DNA of 41,136 nucleotides, taken from Plantago elongata. Lineage: Eukaryota > Streptophyta > Magnoliopsida > Lamiales > Plantaginaceae. The notes beneath the pieces are model-generated. The model was not told where the DNA came from. It searched no databases and worked only from the letters and a program-made list of their open reading frames with translations. Shown here piece by piece: positions 1 to 11,505 of the stretch. The stretch's first letter is position 1. Each line of letters opens with the position of its first letter. The stretch covers positions 1-41,136 of the forward strand of contig JAYMSP010000797.1 in assembly GCA_036897095.1 (NCBI GenBank), read 5' to 3'. A program made the position numbers and the translations under genes.

Positions 1-86
1 TTGTCCAACTCAAATTCTCAAAATTTTGCATTTTCGCATTCTAGTTCAACAGTAATTCCCTGGTGCAGCAGCGAGACTAACTTATA

Positions 87-275
87 CTCCCTCCGTCCCC
101 GTACAATAAGACACATATTCCTTTTATGGACGTCCCACGAAACTAGACACGTTCCAAAAATAGTAAAAAGTACCTCCACTAACTAATTTAATATTCATAT
201 TATAACAATAAACAATTGACTGCATTAAAAACACCGCAAAAAAGTTTTGCATTTTAGTCTACGGGGCGGAGGGAG
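87..275. mobile_element. Stowaway-like MITE
   Basis: The ends are inverted: CTCCCTCCGTCCCCGTA at the left and TACGGGGCGGAGGGAG at the right. A TA dinucleotide flanks each side (85-86 and 276-277). This end sequence and the TA target are the hallmark of plant Tc1/mariner-derived Stowaway MITEs. The 189-bp element has no coding capacity. It lies downstream of the last PRP40C exon visible here, so probably in an intron of that gene. Confidence 0.85.
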
Positions 276-508
276 TACTATTAGCAGCAAAATTAAGGTT
301 GTTCATGTATAATCTTCGTCAGCTCCTATGGACACTGATGTTCAATTTTTTATTTGTTATAGCTACAATATGAATATGTCTCGTTGCAACACCATCATGA
401 ATTAAATAGGATAAGGACTGGAAGAAATCAGTCATGCTGTACTAAAATATGAAATACTAATGCAAAATATTGTATTCCACAATCTTAGTTGAGTACTTAG
501 TAACATAC

Positions 509-2845
509 CACGAGATAGGACTTGGTTTAATGGCTGCTTTGTCAGACTGCATCCAGAAACAATAAAATGCATTTCATATAGGCACAAAAGAAGAAAAATC
601 CAATGTTACTATAACTATGATCCAATAAGAACGTAAATCACGCATGCATAGAGAGATTAACTTTGAAATTGCTCTAATAGCTTCATCAAAGACACAGCAT
701 AAAAACAGTAACATATTACCAGGAAACAATTGTTCCAGATAACAATAATTCTTGCAGTACCTCGCCTTCAAACCCAGAAGGTTTCTCATACGTAGATTCC
801 CCTGTTATAGCATTATAGTAGTATACAATCCCAGCTTCAGTCCTATGAGCAGTCCAAGACTGAACTTGCTCTCTTTTGGAATTCTCACAGTTAATTTCAT
901 TATTGTTAACATGTTCGCCATTATCTGCAAAATACACTCCGTCGATCATATGCCACAACAAAAATGCATAATTATTAGTAATCAAACAGAGTTTCAACTT
1001 TCGAGTATACCAACGCCTGGTGGAAAGTCTACATGAACTGAACTAGCAATTGACTGGCTACCAGAAACAGAAGACACCGGAGCTCCAACTGAAGATAATG
1101 TAGGCAAAACTCCAGGAGGTTGAATATCAATCATTGAAACTGACTGTGGTGGCACACCACGGTGTGGCACAGGATAAGGGCCAGGAACAGTTCCAGTATA
1201 CGGAGACAAAGGTGCTCTGGAAAATCCAGTAACTGGTTGATGCTGCAGCCATGCCCCGGGAGCAGCATGAGGATATGGAGATGGGTAGGATGGCGTTTGA
1301 TACTGAATGGTCGCATTTGAGTGTGAATGCATAGGGGAAGGTATTCCAGGAGGACCAGGTATGACAGGAGTTCTAGGGATTCCAGTAGGCACCTGAAATG
1401 GCGTAGGAGGCATCCATGTATTTGGATTATTAACACTATTGGAAGCAAAAGCAGTTGCTGAAGGACCTGAATTAGTATGAACAGGCTGAGGAACAGATTG
1501 AGTGAGAGTCGGTGTAGTACCAATTGATCCCATTCGTTGATTGAGATCAGCTCTAACATTCTACAGCACAAAATACGAGTCATAATAAGATCTCAAAATA
1601 AATATAGATGGAGCAGGAAGAATGTCATGGAAGTCAGAATTTCAGATTTCAACAAAAATGTTCCATCAACTTTGGATTTTGTAATTGCATCTGATGAAAA
1701 TGAAGATGAAGCAGATGAAATATTGTTCTGTTTCCAGAACATAAATGATAATCCTAATTGAAAAATCAGATAGCAAATCTTCTATAAAATCTGAAGAGTT
1801 TAGTTTCCTGGAATTATGTAGGTCAGTCTTCAGTCTCAGCATGTTCTCACGTGGACAAATTTTCTCTGGAGTCTAATGTTACATCTTATGCAGGCAGCGT
1901 TGTCCTATTTGAGCTTTCACAACATACTCCTATTTTTCAAAGAAATATACTACTAATAAAATTCCTTAAGTGGGTTTCTTAAATATGCTAGGAATACCTA
2001 TTATGAGAAAACCACGACAGCTATCACAATCAGCTAGCAACTCAACTCTTGACATTACATCACTAATGATGTAAACAGCAAGCATTTCAATATGGTGATT
2101 TTTGGGGGTAAATGAACAATTTACCCTCAACTTGCTTATTTTTATGACTCTGAGGACTCCATGACTTCTTAGTACTCCCTCCGCCTCTAATTCAAGTTCC
2201 CGTATTCCTTTTTGGGCCGTCCCTGTATCAAGTTCCCGATTCTATATGTGAACATATTTGAACCCCACAACCCATTATAATAATCTAAACTGGCCCATGT
2301 GAGCTTCCCCCACTTTATTTCCACTATTACTTTTAATAAATCCACATTAATTTATTACATTGCGTTAAAACCCGTGTCCAATCCCGCAGGATCTTGAATT
2401 AGGGATGGAGGGAGTATTATTTAGTGCAAGCTTATTTTAACTGCACATATTTATATCAGAAAACACAATGCAAGGCCATCTTTCCTACCATTACAGCGGA
2501 TGACGCCTGAGAAGCTGGATAACCGGAACTAGAATGTGAAACATTATACGAAAAGGAGGGAGCGGGGCCAGAAGCAACTGGACGAACAGATCCAAATGAA
2601 CCTCCCTGCATCACCTGCAATAAAGGCAACTAATCAACAAAAATTCTTGTCACCTAGGATAAATCACGTGCAAAAAAATACTCATTAGTTTCACTAACAG
2701 GTGCAGAAGACGTCTGCTGAGAGCCTCCGGAAGGCAAACTGCCGGCGTTCAAGAAAGAGAACGACGGCCTCATTGAGCCATATCCAATTGCACTACTCTG
2801 ATTCGATTCCGATGAATTCACTGGCACGGAGCTCTGCTCCGCCAT
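509..2845 (-). CDS. PRP40C: PRP40C-like pre-mRNA-processing WW-domain protein (5' part, 5 exons)
   Basis: The family links U1 snRNP to the branch-site machinery during early spliceosome assembly in the nucleus. Five exons join in frame: 2845-2699, 2614-2489, 1560-1011, 924-761 and a 38-nt microexon 546-509. All have GT-AG borders, giving 341 codons plus two bases. The N-terminal ~275 residues are low-complexity, rich in Ser, Pro and Gly. A WW domain follows at about residues 298-323, with W298, a YYYN core, STYEKP and P323; its second signature position is Tyr, not Trp. The ATG at 2845 (MAEQSS) opens the first exon, and splicing at the GTTAGT donor keeps the frame, whereas read-through meets a stop. 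The second WW domain and the FF repeats expected of PRP40 proteins must lie left of the window. The order of Pro-rich leader, WW with AHRTEAG and short linker is like plant PRP40C; other WW/FF proteins are less likely. Symbol inferred from memory of the family. Confidence 0.8.
2175..2414. mobile_element. Stowaway-like MITE in PRP40C intron 2
   Basis: The inverted ends are CTCCCTCCGCCTCTAATTCAAG and its partner ending in TTAGGGATGGAGGGAG. TA duplications lie at 2173-2174 and 2415-2416. The element is about 240 bp. It sits wholly within the intron between exons 2 and 3, so it does not disturb the reading frame. It is related to the copy at 87-275 but carries a different interior. Confidence 0.85.
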
Positions 2846-3260
2846 TTATCTCCCTCAACAATAACCTCGAAACTGTTATCACCTAAAGTGCAAATAATAA
2901 CTGATAGTGAGACGGAAAGAAAACTAGTTACCTAATACATTTTGAAAAACAATACCGTGCTATATTCAAACAAATTTGAGAGGCTGAATTTATCCTATCG
3001 AGAGATAACGAAAGAAATCCCTAGATAGTTACAAAGTAGAACCTGCTGCTAAATTGAATCACAATTCACAAGAGTAAGCATAAAAATGAATGGCTATAAG
3101 GAGAAATTTGAAGAATAAACGGATTAAGGAATGTCCTTACAGAGAAAGGGAAGGCTGAATGAATCAACAGGAAGGATAACTCCTTTCAGTAGCTGAGGAT
3201 TTCGTCTCGACTGGAGTATTTGGGGGAGTGAGAAGCAGAGAAGGAGGGTTTTTGTTTGGT
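2846..3260 (-). promoter_or_regulatory. 5' UTR and core promoter region of the PRP40C-like gene
   Basis: This is non-coding sequence upstream of the ATG at 2845. A TTTGCACTTTAG tract just upstream of the start (near 2886) could be the acceptor of a 5'-UTR intron, with possible donors further right. A purine-rich stretch at about 3200-3250 probably marks the transcript start area. No convincing TATA box was seen, as is common for housekeeping genes. Boundaries are approximate. Confidence 0.35.
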
Positions 3261-3601
3261 TGTTTTAGAAGCCGGCCACCCAAAACAAGTCAGATCGGAG
3301 TCGGATCGGTTCAACCGGATTGTGCTTATGTGTCGTGAATATTAAAGACGAATTGATACATTTAAGTATATATGTAATAACATTTTAAACAATATCAATG
3401 ATGTTTCAGACATAAATATTTTATATTATTTTTATATATATAAATCAGGAATATTCTTTATAATACTAATGTTCTTTTGTTATATTATGTTTGTTCATCT
3501 CTTTTAGATTCTACATAATATCTCTCAAAAGACTTCCTCCTTCCTCATATATAATTATTAAATATTATAAAGGGTTATTGGATGAATAAATGGATTAATG
3601 G

Positions 3602-3825
3602 TGTTAGTAGTTAATATGATTTAGTGGGTGAGGGGCTACAAGGTAGTCCATGAAGACTTTAATATAGACAAGTAGTGGAGATGGCTTGTCTCTTTATCAC
3701 TTCTCACATGTATAAATACTCATATTTGTACTCTCATTATAAGTAACACACAATGAAGAATGAACACTCCATTCTCTCTATTATACTCTCTACTCTTTAT
3801 ACTCTTCTCTCTTTTTCTCTCAACA
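3602..3825 (+). mobile_element. Copia-like 5' LTR
   Basis: The block starts TGTTAG and ends CTCAACA, giving inverted TGTT/AACA ends. It contains a TATAAATA box near 3711 followed by a CT-rich leader. It is directly followed by CGTTATCAGCACGAT (3826-3840). That string resembles the primer-binding site seen after many plant Ty1/copia LTRs. At 224 bp the LTR is short but within the range for this group. No second LTR was recognised, so the element is truncated. The left boundary is inferred from the TG/CA rule. Confidence 0.55.
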
Positions 3826-6126
3826 CGTTATCAGCACGATAGTGCTCGACCAACTGATAGAAAATGTGCATTACGATTCGAAAGGAAAAGCTCGAAGAAG
3901 AAGAGGGTTCCAATTGAAAATGAATGATGATGATTACGCATAAGAGATTTCTTATTATATCATCCCTTATCTCTCAATTTCATATACGTTGATTCATTTT
4001 ATTATTTTATGTTTGTGATTATATACTAATAAGTTCTTTTGTTTTTGTAGTTTCATCCTAAAGATGCATGAAACAACCTTAAGCCATGGCATACTCATGA
4101 TGACATATTTAAGATCATGGTAAATAATTTTGATTGAAGATGACATGTGACCACTTACAAGTTTCGAGGCATGGAGCTTACATACGAATGATGCTATTAA
4201 TTAATGGAGCTACATATCCTTTGAAAAAATAATACTACTACTTATCATCTTTAAAGATAATTGTTCTTTTGTTTAAATTTACTTCCTTGAAGATTCTTTT
4301 TCTCATCATATGATTATCTAACCACTTTTAATTTTATAATTAGTGGTGAATCATATCCAAACTCATATTTTGGAAGAACGCTCTACAAGCGATTGATACA
4401 ATACAAAACCATATTGTCTAAAATGAATATGTGATATACATATAAAGCCCAGATAAGGCACAAATTATATATTTCTTCACCATCAATGAAGGAAACTTAA
4501 AAGGTTGAATACCTTATACCATCAAAGATCCGCAGATCTTGAATTTTAATATAACCACCAAAAGTGGTACAGTGATTGATGGTTGTTAAAATATGTCCGC
4601 ACACATATCATGAACTATGATAAAATCATCCCTAAATGGATCAAATATTCTAGCTTTGTTTAGCTAGACAAACATTAAGTGTCCACTTATACTGGATAAA
4701 GAAAGGCATTACTGATATGATACAAATATAGTATAAAACAACCCACCCGCGTAGTTGGGAGATGGTGATGCAAATAAAAAGTAGGATAACTACTATTTGA
4801 TCTATACAAAGTGCATCTATGATCACACCACAATAGGTGTTTGGAAAAAGAAAAAAAAAATTTAATTTCGCATGGAAGATCATGGTCGATTTAAAAAAAT
4901 TGATTCTTCTCATTCCCGAAAGTGAATGTGAGCGTTTTGCTTGTTTATACATGCATTAAACACCAAAAGCAAGTATAAATAGAACTCATCAACCTCAAGT
5001 TGAGAGAAAATATGCAATTTGATGTGACAAATTAAGCCATGCGGTTATAACTTAATTGTTTATGTGAAACCTGAAATTTTTATATGATTATGTACTGAAA
5101 GTTATCTCGTGTTGTATTTATTATTATGGCATCACATAACACTGGGATTAAGCATGGAAATGAGGATCTTGAATTAACAAAAGTCACACTTTTAAGTTGA
5201 CTATTATTGATGTATACATGGACTTTACCCACAAGTATGATCTTCAATTTGAGGGCAAATTTATTTCCAGCACAAGAAAATCCAACTGTGCAAATATATT
5301 GACCTCTATCATATTGTTCTCCGCAAAGAACTAATTATTGAAGCATACACAAGTTGTATGCATACATCGATTTTTAAACTGACATTAAATTTTAATGAGC
5401 CCTTGTTTTCCATCTTAGTAGAGGAATAACATGTATGAATAAGCTGGTAAAAGAAATTCATAGAGCGAATTGATCCCATACATTTGAAAGTTCAAACTCG
5501 AACTAGAGATTCAGCTTCATGTTACTATATCAAGATATGTTCAAACATAAAGTTTTATGATTTGAATGTTAACCCGCTATGACCCTAAATATTGAGTTAT
5601 ACAGAGTTACATATCGATTATAGAATGACATGTATTGTACATTGAGATATCTTGCCTGTTGTACTATGATTCATCCACCTCAGTGAAAATTGGTTCCAGT
5701 ACTGAGTACAATACAAGAAAAAATGGCAACAATAAAACAATTGGTACTCCTGAAGAGTAATGTATGCCATAAAAGGCATAGATATCTAAATCATAATAAA
5801 TTACCTATATGCAATGAAATGGTACCTACAAACATAGTCATATATCAATTATCAGTACTGAATTGAAAAATCTAAGAAAGAGATTTGATGTACCGGTATA
5901 CATGCAACCGAGAAATGAATAGGCATATGCGAAATTCGATGGACATGATTTATTGGACATGTAAATGGGGATCTTACATGTGAGTCCATTCAATCGCATT
6001 ATGATGATAAAGAATGAGCTCATGGACATGAAGTCCAATTGATTAAACGAATTCAATAAACCAACAGATTTTGACTTGCAAGTAATATATTTTGAGAAAT
6101 TTCAATTAGTGGAGATATAATCTCCA
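3826..6126 (+). mobile_element. Decayed Copia-like internal region
   Basis: This 2.3-kb stretch begins at the putative primer-binding site and ends where a CACTA terminus begins. It is AT-rich with stops in every frame. No gag, integrase or reverse-transcriptase motif could be read with confidence. It is assigned to the retroelement only because it follows the LTR without another visible border. Part of it could be unrelated intergenic DNA. Confidence 0.35.
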
Positions 6127-6440
6127 ACATACTAAAAAAAACCTGGGATCAGGGACGGATCTATTCGTCGCTGATCCCCAGCGATCCGACCAGCGACGGG
6201 GCCAGCAACGAATAAGTTCATCATCGCTGGCTAGACCGTCATTGAGCCGTCCAACGATTTCTAGCGACGCATATCTATCCGTCACTAGAATTCCCTAGTT
6301 CGTCCTTGGCGACGGACAACTAACCGTCGCTAAATTGGATGAACGATCGATTTAGGAACGCTCAGAGCGTCCCTAAATCGTTGGTGGAAGAATCCGTCCC
6401 TATTTGAATTCTTCCACCAACGATCCGTCGCTAACCTGGG
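6127..6440. mobile_element. CACTA (En/Spm) transposon terminus with subterminal repeats
   Basis: The end reads CATACTAAAAAAAACCTGGG, close to the CACTACTAAAAAAA-type end common in plant CACTA elements. It is followed by many copies in both orientations of a short repeat, GCGACGG or CCGTCGC. This is the usual subterminal architecture for transposase binding. A perfect 17-bp inverted repeat lies at 6377-6393 and 6408-6424. A second stem, around GATTTAGG and CCTAAATC, lies just to the left. Only this end of the element was found. Confidence 0.7.
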
Positions 6441-6719
6441 AAAGCTGTTTTATTTTCATATTAAAAGTTTCCTGTTTTTGTCTCGCATTTTCACACAATA
6501 ATATTGTATAATAACATATTCAAATAAAATTGATTCGTCGAATAAAAATGATTCGTCGAATAAAAAGCATCCAAATGTAATTATAAACATCCATAGGAAC
6601 TAAAGCGGTAACTAAGAATCCGTAAACAAAATAAAACACAAGTACTTAATCATTCGTGGACAAATGAAACAGAAGTACCTAATAATTCGTCTAGAAAAGT
6701 AAAAACAAGTAACTAATCC

Positions 6720-7047
6720 ATAATGTGATCATGAGACGATGGAGGTGATTCAGACGGAAGTCGTCTTTTGAAAGACTCCATTTGAGTCTGTAGACGAGCC
6801 TGGTTCTCAAGCAATCCTGAATCTGCCTCTGCATGGGAGTCATCATCCGATCGACCTGGTTCTTTGTGTAAAGAGTATAGCGTGATCCTCCCTGTGAGAC
6901 TGATTAGCTACCAGGTTCCAGCGAAGTAGCTAGACTACCAACTCCATAGACTCGACCCCTGTTGTCCAATGGGTTGACCTCGAAGAAGATTTTGTTTTGT
7001 TCTTCAATGGAGAGGTCCCGACCATCGATCCTCATGTCTACCTCAGC
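6720..7047 (-). pseudogene. CACTA-associated protein fragment (plant transposase_24-like)
   Basis: An exon appears to start at 7047 after a TTCCACAG acceptor. It reads AEVDMRIDGRDLSIEEQNK, then an F-F-E-V-N-P stretch, then GRVYGVGSLATSLEPG. The pattern RVYG(V/L)GS after a charged helix is typical of the transposase_24-like C-terminal segment carried by plant En/Spm elements. A stop codon follows EPGS, and the rest continues in the same frame only as remnants. Orientation and position next to the terminus at 6127 fit the 3' end of a CACTA element. The remainder of the transposon is missing. Confidence 0.6.
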
Positions 7048-7129
7048 CTGTGGAACGAAATTGCATATAGTAAATAAGATACAATATCTAAAAATACACA
7101 GAAGTAGTAATGTGGACCTTAAATAAAGA

Positions 7130-8058
7130 ATTATTGAAATCGCAGATAGGTTTTTTTCTTTTCGAACTTCCTGTTTTATTGATCAGTCGTTGTTATTTGT
7201 TGTTACAGTGACAACGAAGAAGTTTAACATCAAGATTCGTTACTGTAAGGATGAGTACATGCTTACCAATACCGACTCTTCCAGGTATTCTCACTCTCAA
7301 TTGTTGAATGATGTCTACAAGTTTGTGTTAGATGGTGTGTATTCAGATGGTACTCTGTTTTTTAGTATGGTGGCTGATACTTATGTGTCTTCTGAAAGAA
7401 TTGAGATATTAGATGATGCTAGTGTTACGAAGATGTTTGAGTTGAATATGAAACATATGGAAGTAGACCTGCATTTATAGAGTACTTATGTTCAGCCTTT
7501 GGCTGTGGATATGTCTGGTAAGAAGAAAGGTAAAAGAGAGAATGATTTTTTTGTATGGAAGTTGATGTTGAGTATGTTCCTCCTACCAAAGTTCAGAAAA
7601 AAACTAGTACAACTAGAAAAAGATTGTTTAGGCAGAGGAATTGTAATCCAAAACCACTAAATAGTTCTCCCAAATGCCCTCCACACCCACCAGCTTTTGT
7701 TGATCTCATTGAAGATGATTTGTTTGATGGAGATATACCTCCACCTCCCCCCACTCAAGAAACACAACATAGTCGGGCCACACAACAAGTACCATCCCTT
7801 GAATCTCCAAGAACTCCACAAGTTGAACCAATAGCCACCAAATCAACTTCTACTCGTTATATACCTCAACCTACTGAACAAACTCCTCAAAAGTATGTTT
7901 CACCAGGATTTGTGGTGGATGATCAGGAGTTTGAATATATATTGGAGAAGATTTTCATGAAAAACGTACCAAAGGGTAATGCTCCTGCTGAAGCTAGAGA
8001 AAGTAGTAGGATAATTGGGGAATGTAGTAAGAGAAGTGGAGAACATACCAACGGGTAA
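7130..8058 (+). pseudogene. MULE (Mutator-like) transposase, N-terminal fragments
   Basis: Two reading frames lie in a row. The first (7190-7480) has a compact mixed alpha/beta region with the run LNDVYKFVLDGVYSDGTLFF. The second (7555-8058) is a Pro/Thr-rich linker ending in an acidic segment with GFVVDDQEFEYIL. This is the usual layout ahead of the MULE zinc-finger and catalytic core. The two frames are separated by a stop at 7478-7480 and a short intron-like gap. No catalytic residues lie here. The fragment is separated from the core by about 640 bp without coding similarity. Family assignment rests mainly on the core downstream. Confidence 0.55.
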
Positions 8059-8690
8059 CTACCTGATGCACTAACTTTTATTTTCTGCATTTAAATTCAA
8101 AACTATTGGACTAACATATCCACTTCATTTTCTATTTTATTGGTCTAAGGTCTGGATTGCAGCTTGGGCTTTGTATCCCAGCCCCTCTTTTATTTTACTT
8201 ACGCCCCAGTTTAGTTTTCTCAAACTAAGATCCAATACTAATATATTCCCTTATATACTAGTTTTACCAAGTTTGAACCTAACCAAATGAAATAATTGTG
8301 AGCAACAATAAAAAGTATTCACCAGCGCCCATACCAAATGTATCAGAACTATGTATTTTCATAACTTTTTAGTTTTATTTATACTAGATTATAATTGTGA
8401 TGAAATGAAGAAAAGGAAACAATGAAAACTAATATTAATTTTGAAAAAAAGGGTATTGATTACATTAATGCTTCACTTGGGCAGCAACTGAAGTAACAAT
8501 TTAATGTACACGGGTCCCACCAAGCCACATCCCAATGAGAGAAAGTACATATGGGTACTGTTTGCTTTTCAGACTAAAAATGACTACTTTAGTAGATGTG
8601 GGAGCCCAAACCAATAAAAAAAAGTGGGGAGCTACTACAAATATACTATCGTTATACGCACACGAAATCGAGTTTCCCCTTCATTTTCTG
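8059..8690. other. Non-coding gap inside the MULE remnant
   Basis: No ORF or recognised element was seen. The stretch separates the N-terminal MULE pieces from the core. It may be a long intron or an unrecognised insertion. The words TTTTCTGCATTT occur near both edges (about 8083 and 8687), but no clear target duplication was found. Confidence 0.4.
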
Positions 8691-8699
8691 CATTTCAAC

Positions 8700-10323
8700 T
8701 GTCTTGAATGATGAGTGTTCAAGTGTGTTAGGAGGGTTGATTTAAAAAATGGCAGATACTAACCGGCTAGCAACCAAGTTACTTGAGCCATTGAGGAAAT
8801 TTTTTTGGTATTAAAGTAAAGAAATTGGAACCCTGGGTCAACAAAATGATGGATATACAAGTGGGTTACATGAAGGTTTATAGAGCAATATTGAAAGCCA
8901 TAGAAATCTTATGAAGTAACCCTGAAGAGGCATTTAGGTTGTCACCTAAATACAAAGAGATGGTGTTGAGGACAAATCCTGGTTCTATAGTTGAGATTGA
9001 TGTGAAGCCTGCAATTGAAAGACCACCACACTTTCAGAGGTTTTTTTGTGGTTTGGAGGGGCTAAAGAGAGGTTTCCTGAATGGGTGCAACCCATTCCTC
9101 TTCTTTGATGGGTATCATCTGAGGGGAAGATATGTTGGTCACTCGTCGAGTGCAGTTTCAATTGATGCAGACTGTGGAATATTTCCAGTTGCCTAGGCTA
9201 TTGTTGAGTCAGAGTGTAAAGAGTCTTGGGGCTTCTTTCTGCAATGCCTTGAGCAATTTGTTAGTCCATGGGATGTTGACAAACACTGGCATTTCATGGC
9301 AAACAGACAAAAGGTATAATGTCTTATTTATTTGGTTCTTTATATTTGTATGAAGTGTGTTTCTTAGATTGCAGCTAACTATTTGTATATAACAAATGCA
9401 GGGTCTTGTGCCTGTTATTGAAGAGTTGCCCCATTTGTTGTCAATAGAAAATGTGCAAAGCACATGTATGACAACTTCAAGCTGAAATGGGCGAGTGTAG
9501 ACCTAAGGAAGCATTATTGGCAACCTGCAACAACCTAAACTGCATGACTTTAACAAATCTATGGTGAAGATGAAATGAGAGTGTAGACCTAATGAATATT
9601 TCTTTAGGATTTTGGGCAAGACATGATTTTGACCAATTCCAAAGATTAACCACTGTACTAACAACTGCAGTGAGAGCTTCAACTCTTAGGTGGAGCCTAT
9701 TAGAGGATATTTTGTCTTGAATATTGTGGAGGTAAGTCAATACACTCTATCTTGTATATGCTCATATTGGTTGATTACTTAACTAGCTTTTTTTGATATA
9801 TATACTCTATGTTTTGTAGGGAATAGGAACACAAGTTATGCAAAGAATTGTGGTGAGGAGGCAGAAGGGAGCATCTTGTGCCTCAGTTGTAATGCCAAGG
9901 GTCTTGAAAAAGTTGAATGGAACACATGACCAATCTAGGAGACTTAGGCTAATTTCATAATCTCGTAATGTGTATGAGGTGGAGGACTAGTCATACACAT
10001 TTTTGGGTAATCTTTAGACAAGATCCTGTAGTTGTAGAAGACGGAACATGAGTGACATTCCCTGTAGGTATGCTTGGGTGGTTATATATCATAACAGAGA
10101 AAGATGGAGAGAACTACTTAAGTGATAACCACACGAAGGCAGCATACATTAGGGCCTATAATATGATTATTTAACCTGTTCCCAACTATAGATTTTGGCC
10201 AAATGATCTCACTGAAGATGAATGCTCTCCTCCTATAGTTCTTAGACCACCTGGGAGGCTTCCTGTAGTTAGGATAAGACATACAAGTGAAAGTGGTGCA
10301 AAGCCTAGGAGACAAACTGCACC
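8700..10323 (+). pseudogene. MULE transposase catalytic core (broken)
   Basis: The core reads SPKYKEMVLRTNPGSIVEID, then a run with FLNGCNPFLFFDGYHLRG. The Asp in FDGYHLRG is the first catalytic acidic residue of the MULE DDE domain. A stop (TAG, 9194-9196) replaces an aromatic codon right after FPVA, and the frame resumes with AIVESECKESWGFFLQCLEQ. An intron follows at 9314-9401, after which GLVPVIEELPHLLSIENV reads on. Further pieces (WPNDLTEDECSPPIVLRPPG) lead towards the SWIM/zinc-knuckle tail, with several stops and shifts. The gene is dead. Its tail continues at 11514 after the hAT insertion. Confidence 0.75.
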
Positions 10324-10331
10324 ATTACACA

Positions 10332-11505
10332 TAGGGGTGAGCAAAACTAGGACCGGACCGAAAATCGGCCCTAACCGGACTGAAAAATCGGTCCTCGGTC
10401 CGGTACGGGCCTGACTAGGTCCGGTCCTCGGTATGGAGAATTTCAATATTTCGGTCCTCGGTCCGGTCCAGTCCAAAAACCGATAAAACTGCATGTCCAC
10501 CGACCGGACCGATTAGAGTATATATATATATATTTAACCCCAAGCCCCAATTCCAAACACAGCCACACATGAGTCAGCCACAACAGACATAGCCACACAG
10601 ACACAACAGTCGCCTCCCACTGCTCCTCCCAATGCACCGCTCGCCTCTCCTCCTCCCCGCTCGCCTCTGCTCCTCCCACCGCTCGCCTCTCCTCCGCCTC
10701 CGGCAGCACTCCTCCAACACCGACACCACGCCGCCACGCCTCTCCTCTGCTCTTTTCTCTTTCGCCACCGCCGCTCCTCTTCCGCCGCTCTTCTCTTCCC
10801 GACTCTCTGCTCTTCTCTTCCGCCACCATCGAAAAAGCTCGCCCATGTTCGAACAGAGTCCGTCGAAAAGAGTGAAGATGAGTGTTCAAGAAGAAGAAGA
10901 AGAAGAAAGGATCACCGATAAAGAGCAGTTCTCCGAGTCTGATGTCATCTTTCAGAGGCCAGATCGTCTTGCCAACCCTATTTGTTGTGGCAACCATGTG
11001 GGAATCTATTCTTCTGCGCCTGTAATCATGTTCCTGCACAAGAGGCGACTTAATTTAACCCAATTGTGAAGAGAAGTTGCCTTGGTGTTTCGTTGTACTA
11101 TTTTTTGGTTAGTTTCATATTTTTATGATCTATCCATCATCATTAACTGAGGCTAAAAAGCTATTCAGATAAAAATGAGTGATGGATATTACTTGTAGCA
11201 ACCATCAAGTGTTAAATCTGTTGTTTGTTCAAAAAAAAAGAAGAAGAAAGGAAAAGTAGTAGTAGCAGTAAGTTTCTGAGTGTGAAATTTGGCTAAGTAG
11301 TAGACTAGTAGGTGACAAGATTTCTAAATTTCTTTCTTTTTTTTTTTAAGTCGGTCCGTTCGGTCCAAGCCCGAAATCGGACCGACTTTTTCGGTCCGGT
11401 CCGGACCTGGACCGATTCAACATCGGTCCGGACCTCGGTATTGAAAAAAATCGAAAATCGGTCCGGGTCCAGTCTGGGCCGGGCTGGGACCGATGCTCAC
11501 CCCTA
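10332..11505. mobile_element. hAT-family non-autonomous transposon with perfect 8-bp TSD
   Basis: The ends are TAGGGGTGAGCA and TGCTCACCCCTA, a perfect 12-bp terminal inverted repeat. The flanks carry the same 8-bp word ATTACACA at 10324-10331 and 11506-11513, as expected for hAT integration. Both subterminal zones are packed with CGGTCCGG/CCGGACCG motifs in opposite orientations, probable transposase-binding repeats. The 1,174-bp interior contains no hAT transposase (no dimerisation or catalytic motifs). Instead it has a CT-rich block and a short ORF. The insertion interrupts the MULE gene immediately before its zinc knuckle. Confidence 0.92.
10632..11069 (+). CDS. ORF inside the hAT element, possibly captured host sequence
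   Basis: The 145-codon frame starts in a Ser/Arg/Leu/Pro-rich stretch from CT-rich DNA. Halfway it becomes less biased (SPMFEQSPSKRVKMSVQ), then a run of Glu, then FSESDVIFQRPDRLANP. It ends before the 3' subterminal repeats. No transposase feature is seen. The biased first half also gives long open frames on the other strand, so openness alone is weak evidence. The second half could be a fragment of a host gene carried by the transposon. I do not recognise it. Coding status is uncertain. Confidence 0.25.
   Translation: MHRSPLLLPARLCSSHRSPLLRLRQHSSNTDTTPPRLSSALFSFATAAPLPPLFSSRLSALLFRHHRKSSPMFEQSPSKRVKMSVQEEEEEERITDKEQFSESDVIFQRPDRLANPICCGNHVGIYSSAPVIMFLHKRRLNLTQL

Noticed and set aside
4650-6056. 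Short minus-strand frames (100 and 72 codons)
   Set aside because: They have hydrophobic, biased composition in AT-rich decayed DNA, with no domain, splice signals or neighbours to support a gene.
10443-11039. 198-codon minus-strand frame inside the hAT element
   Set aside because: It runs through the subterminal repeats and the CT-rich block. Gly/Arg/Glu bias mirrors the DNA composition, and it has no transposase motif.
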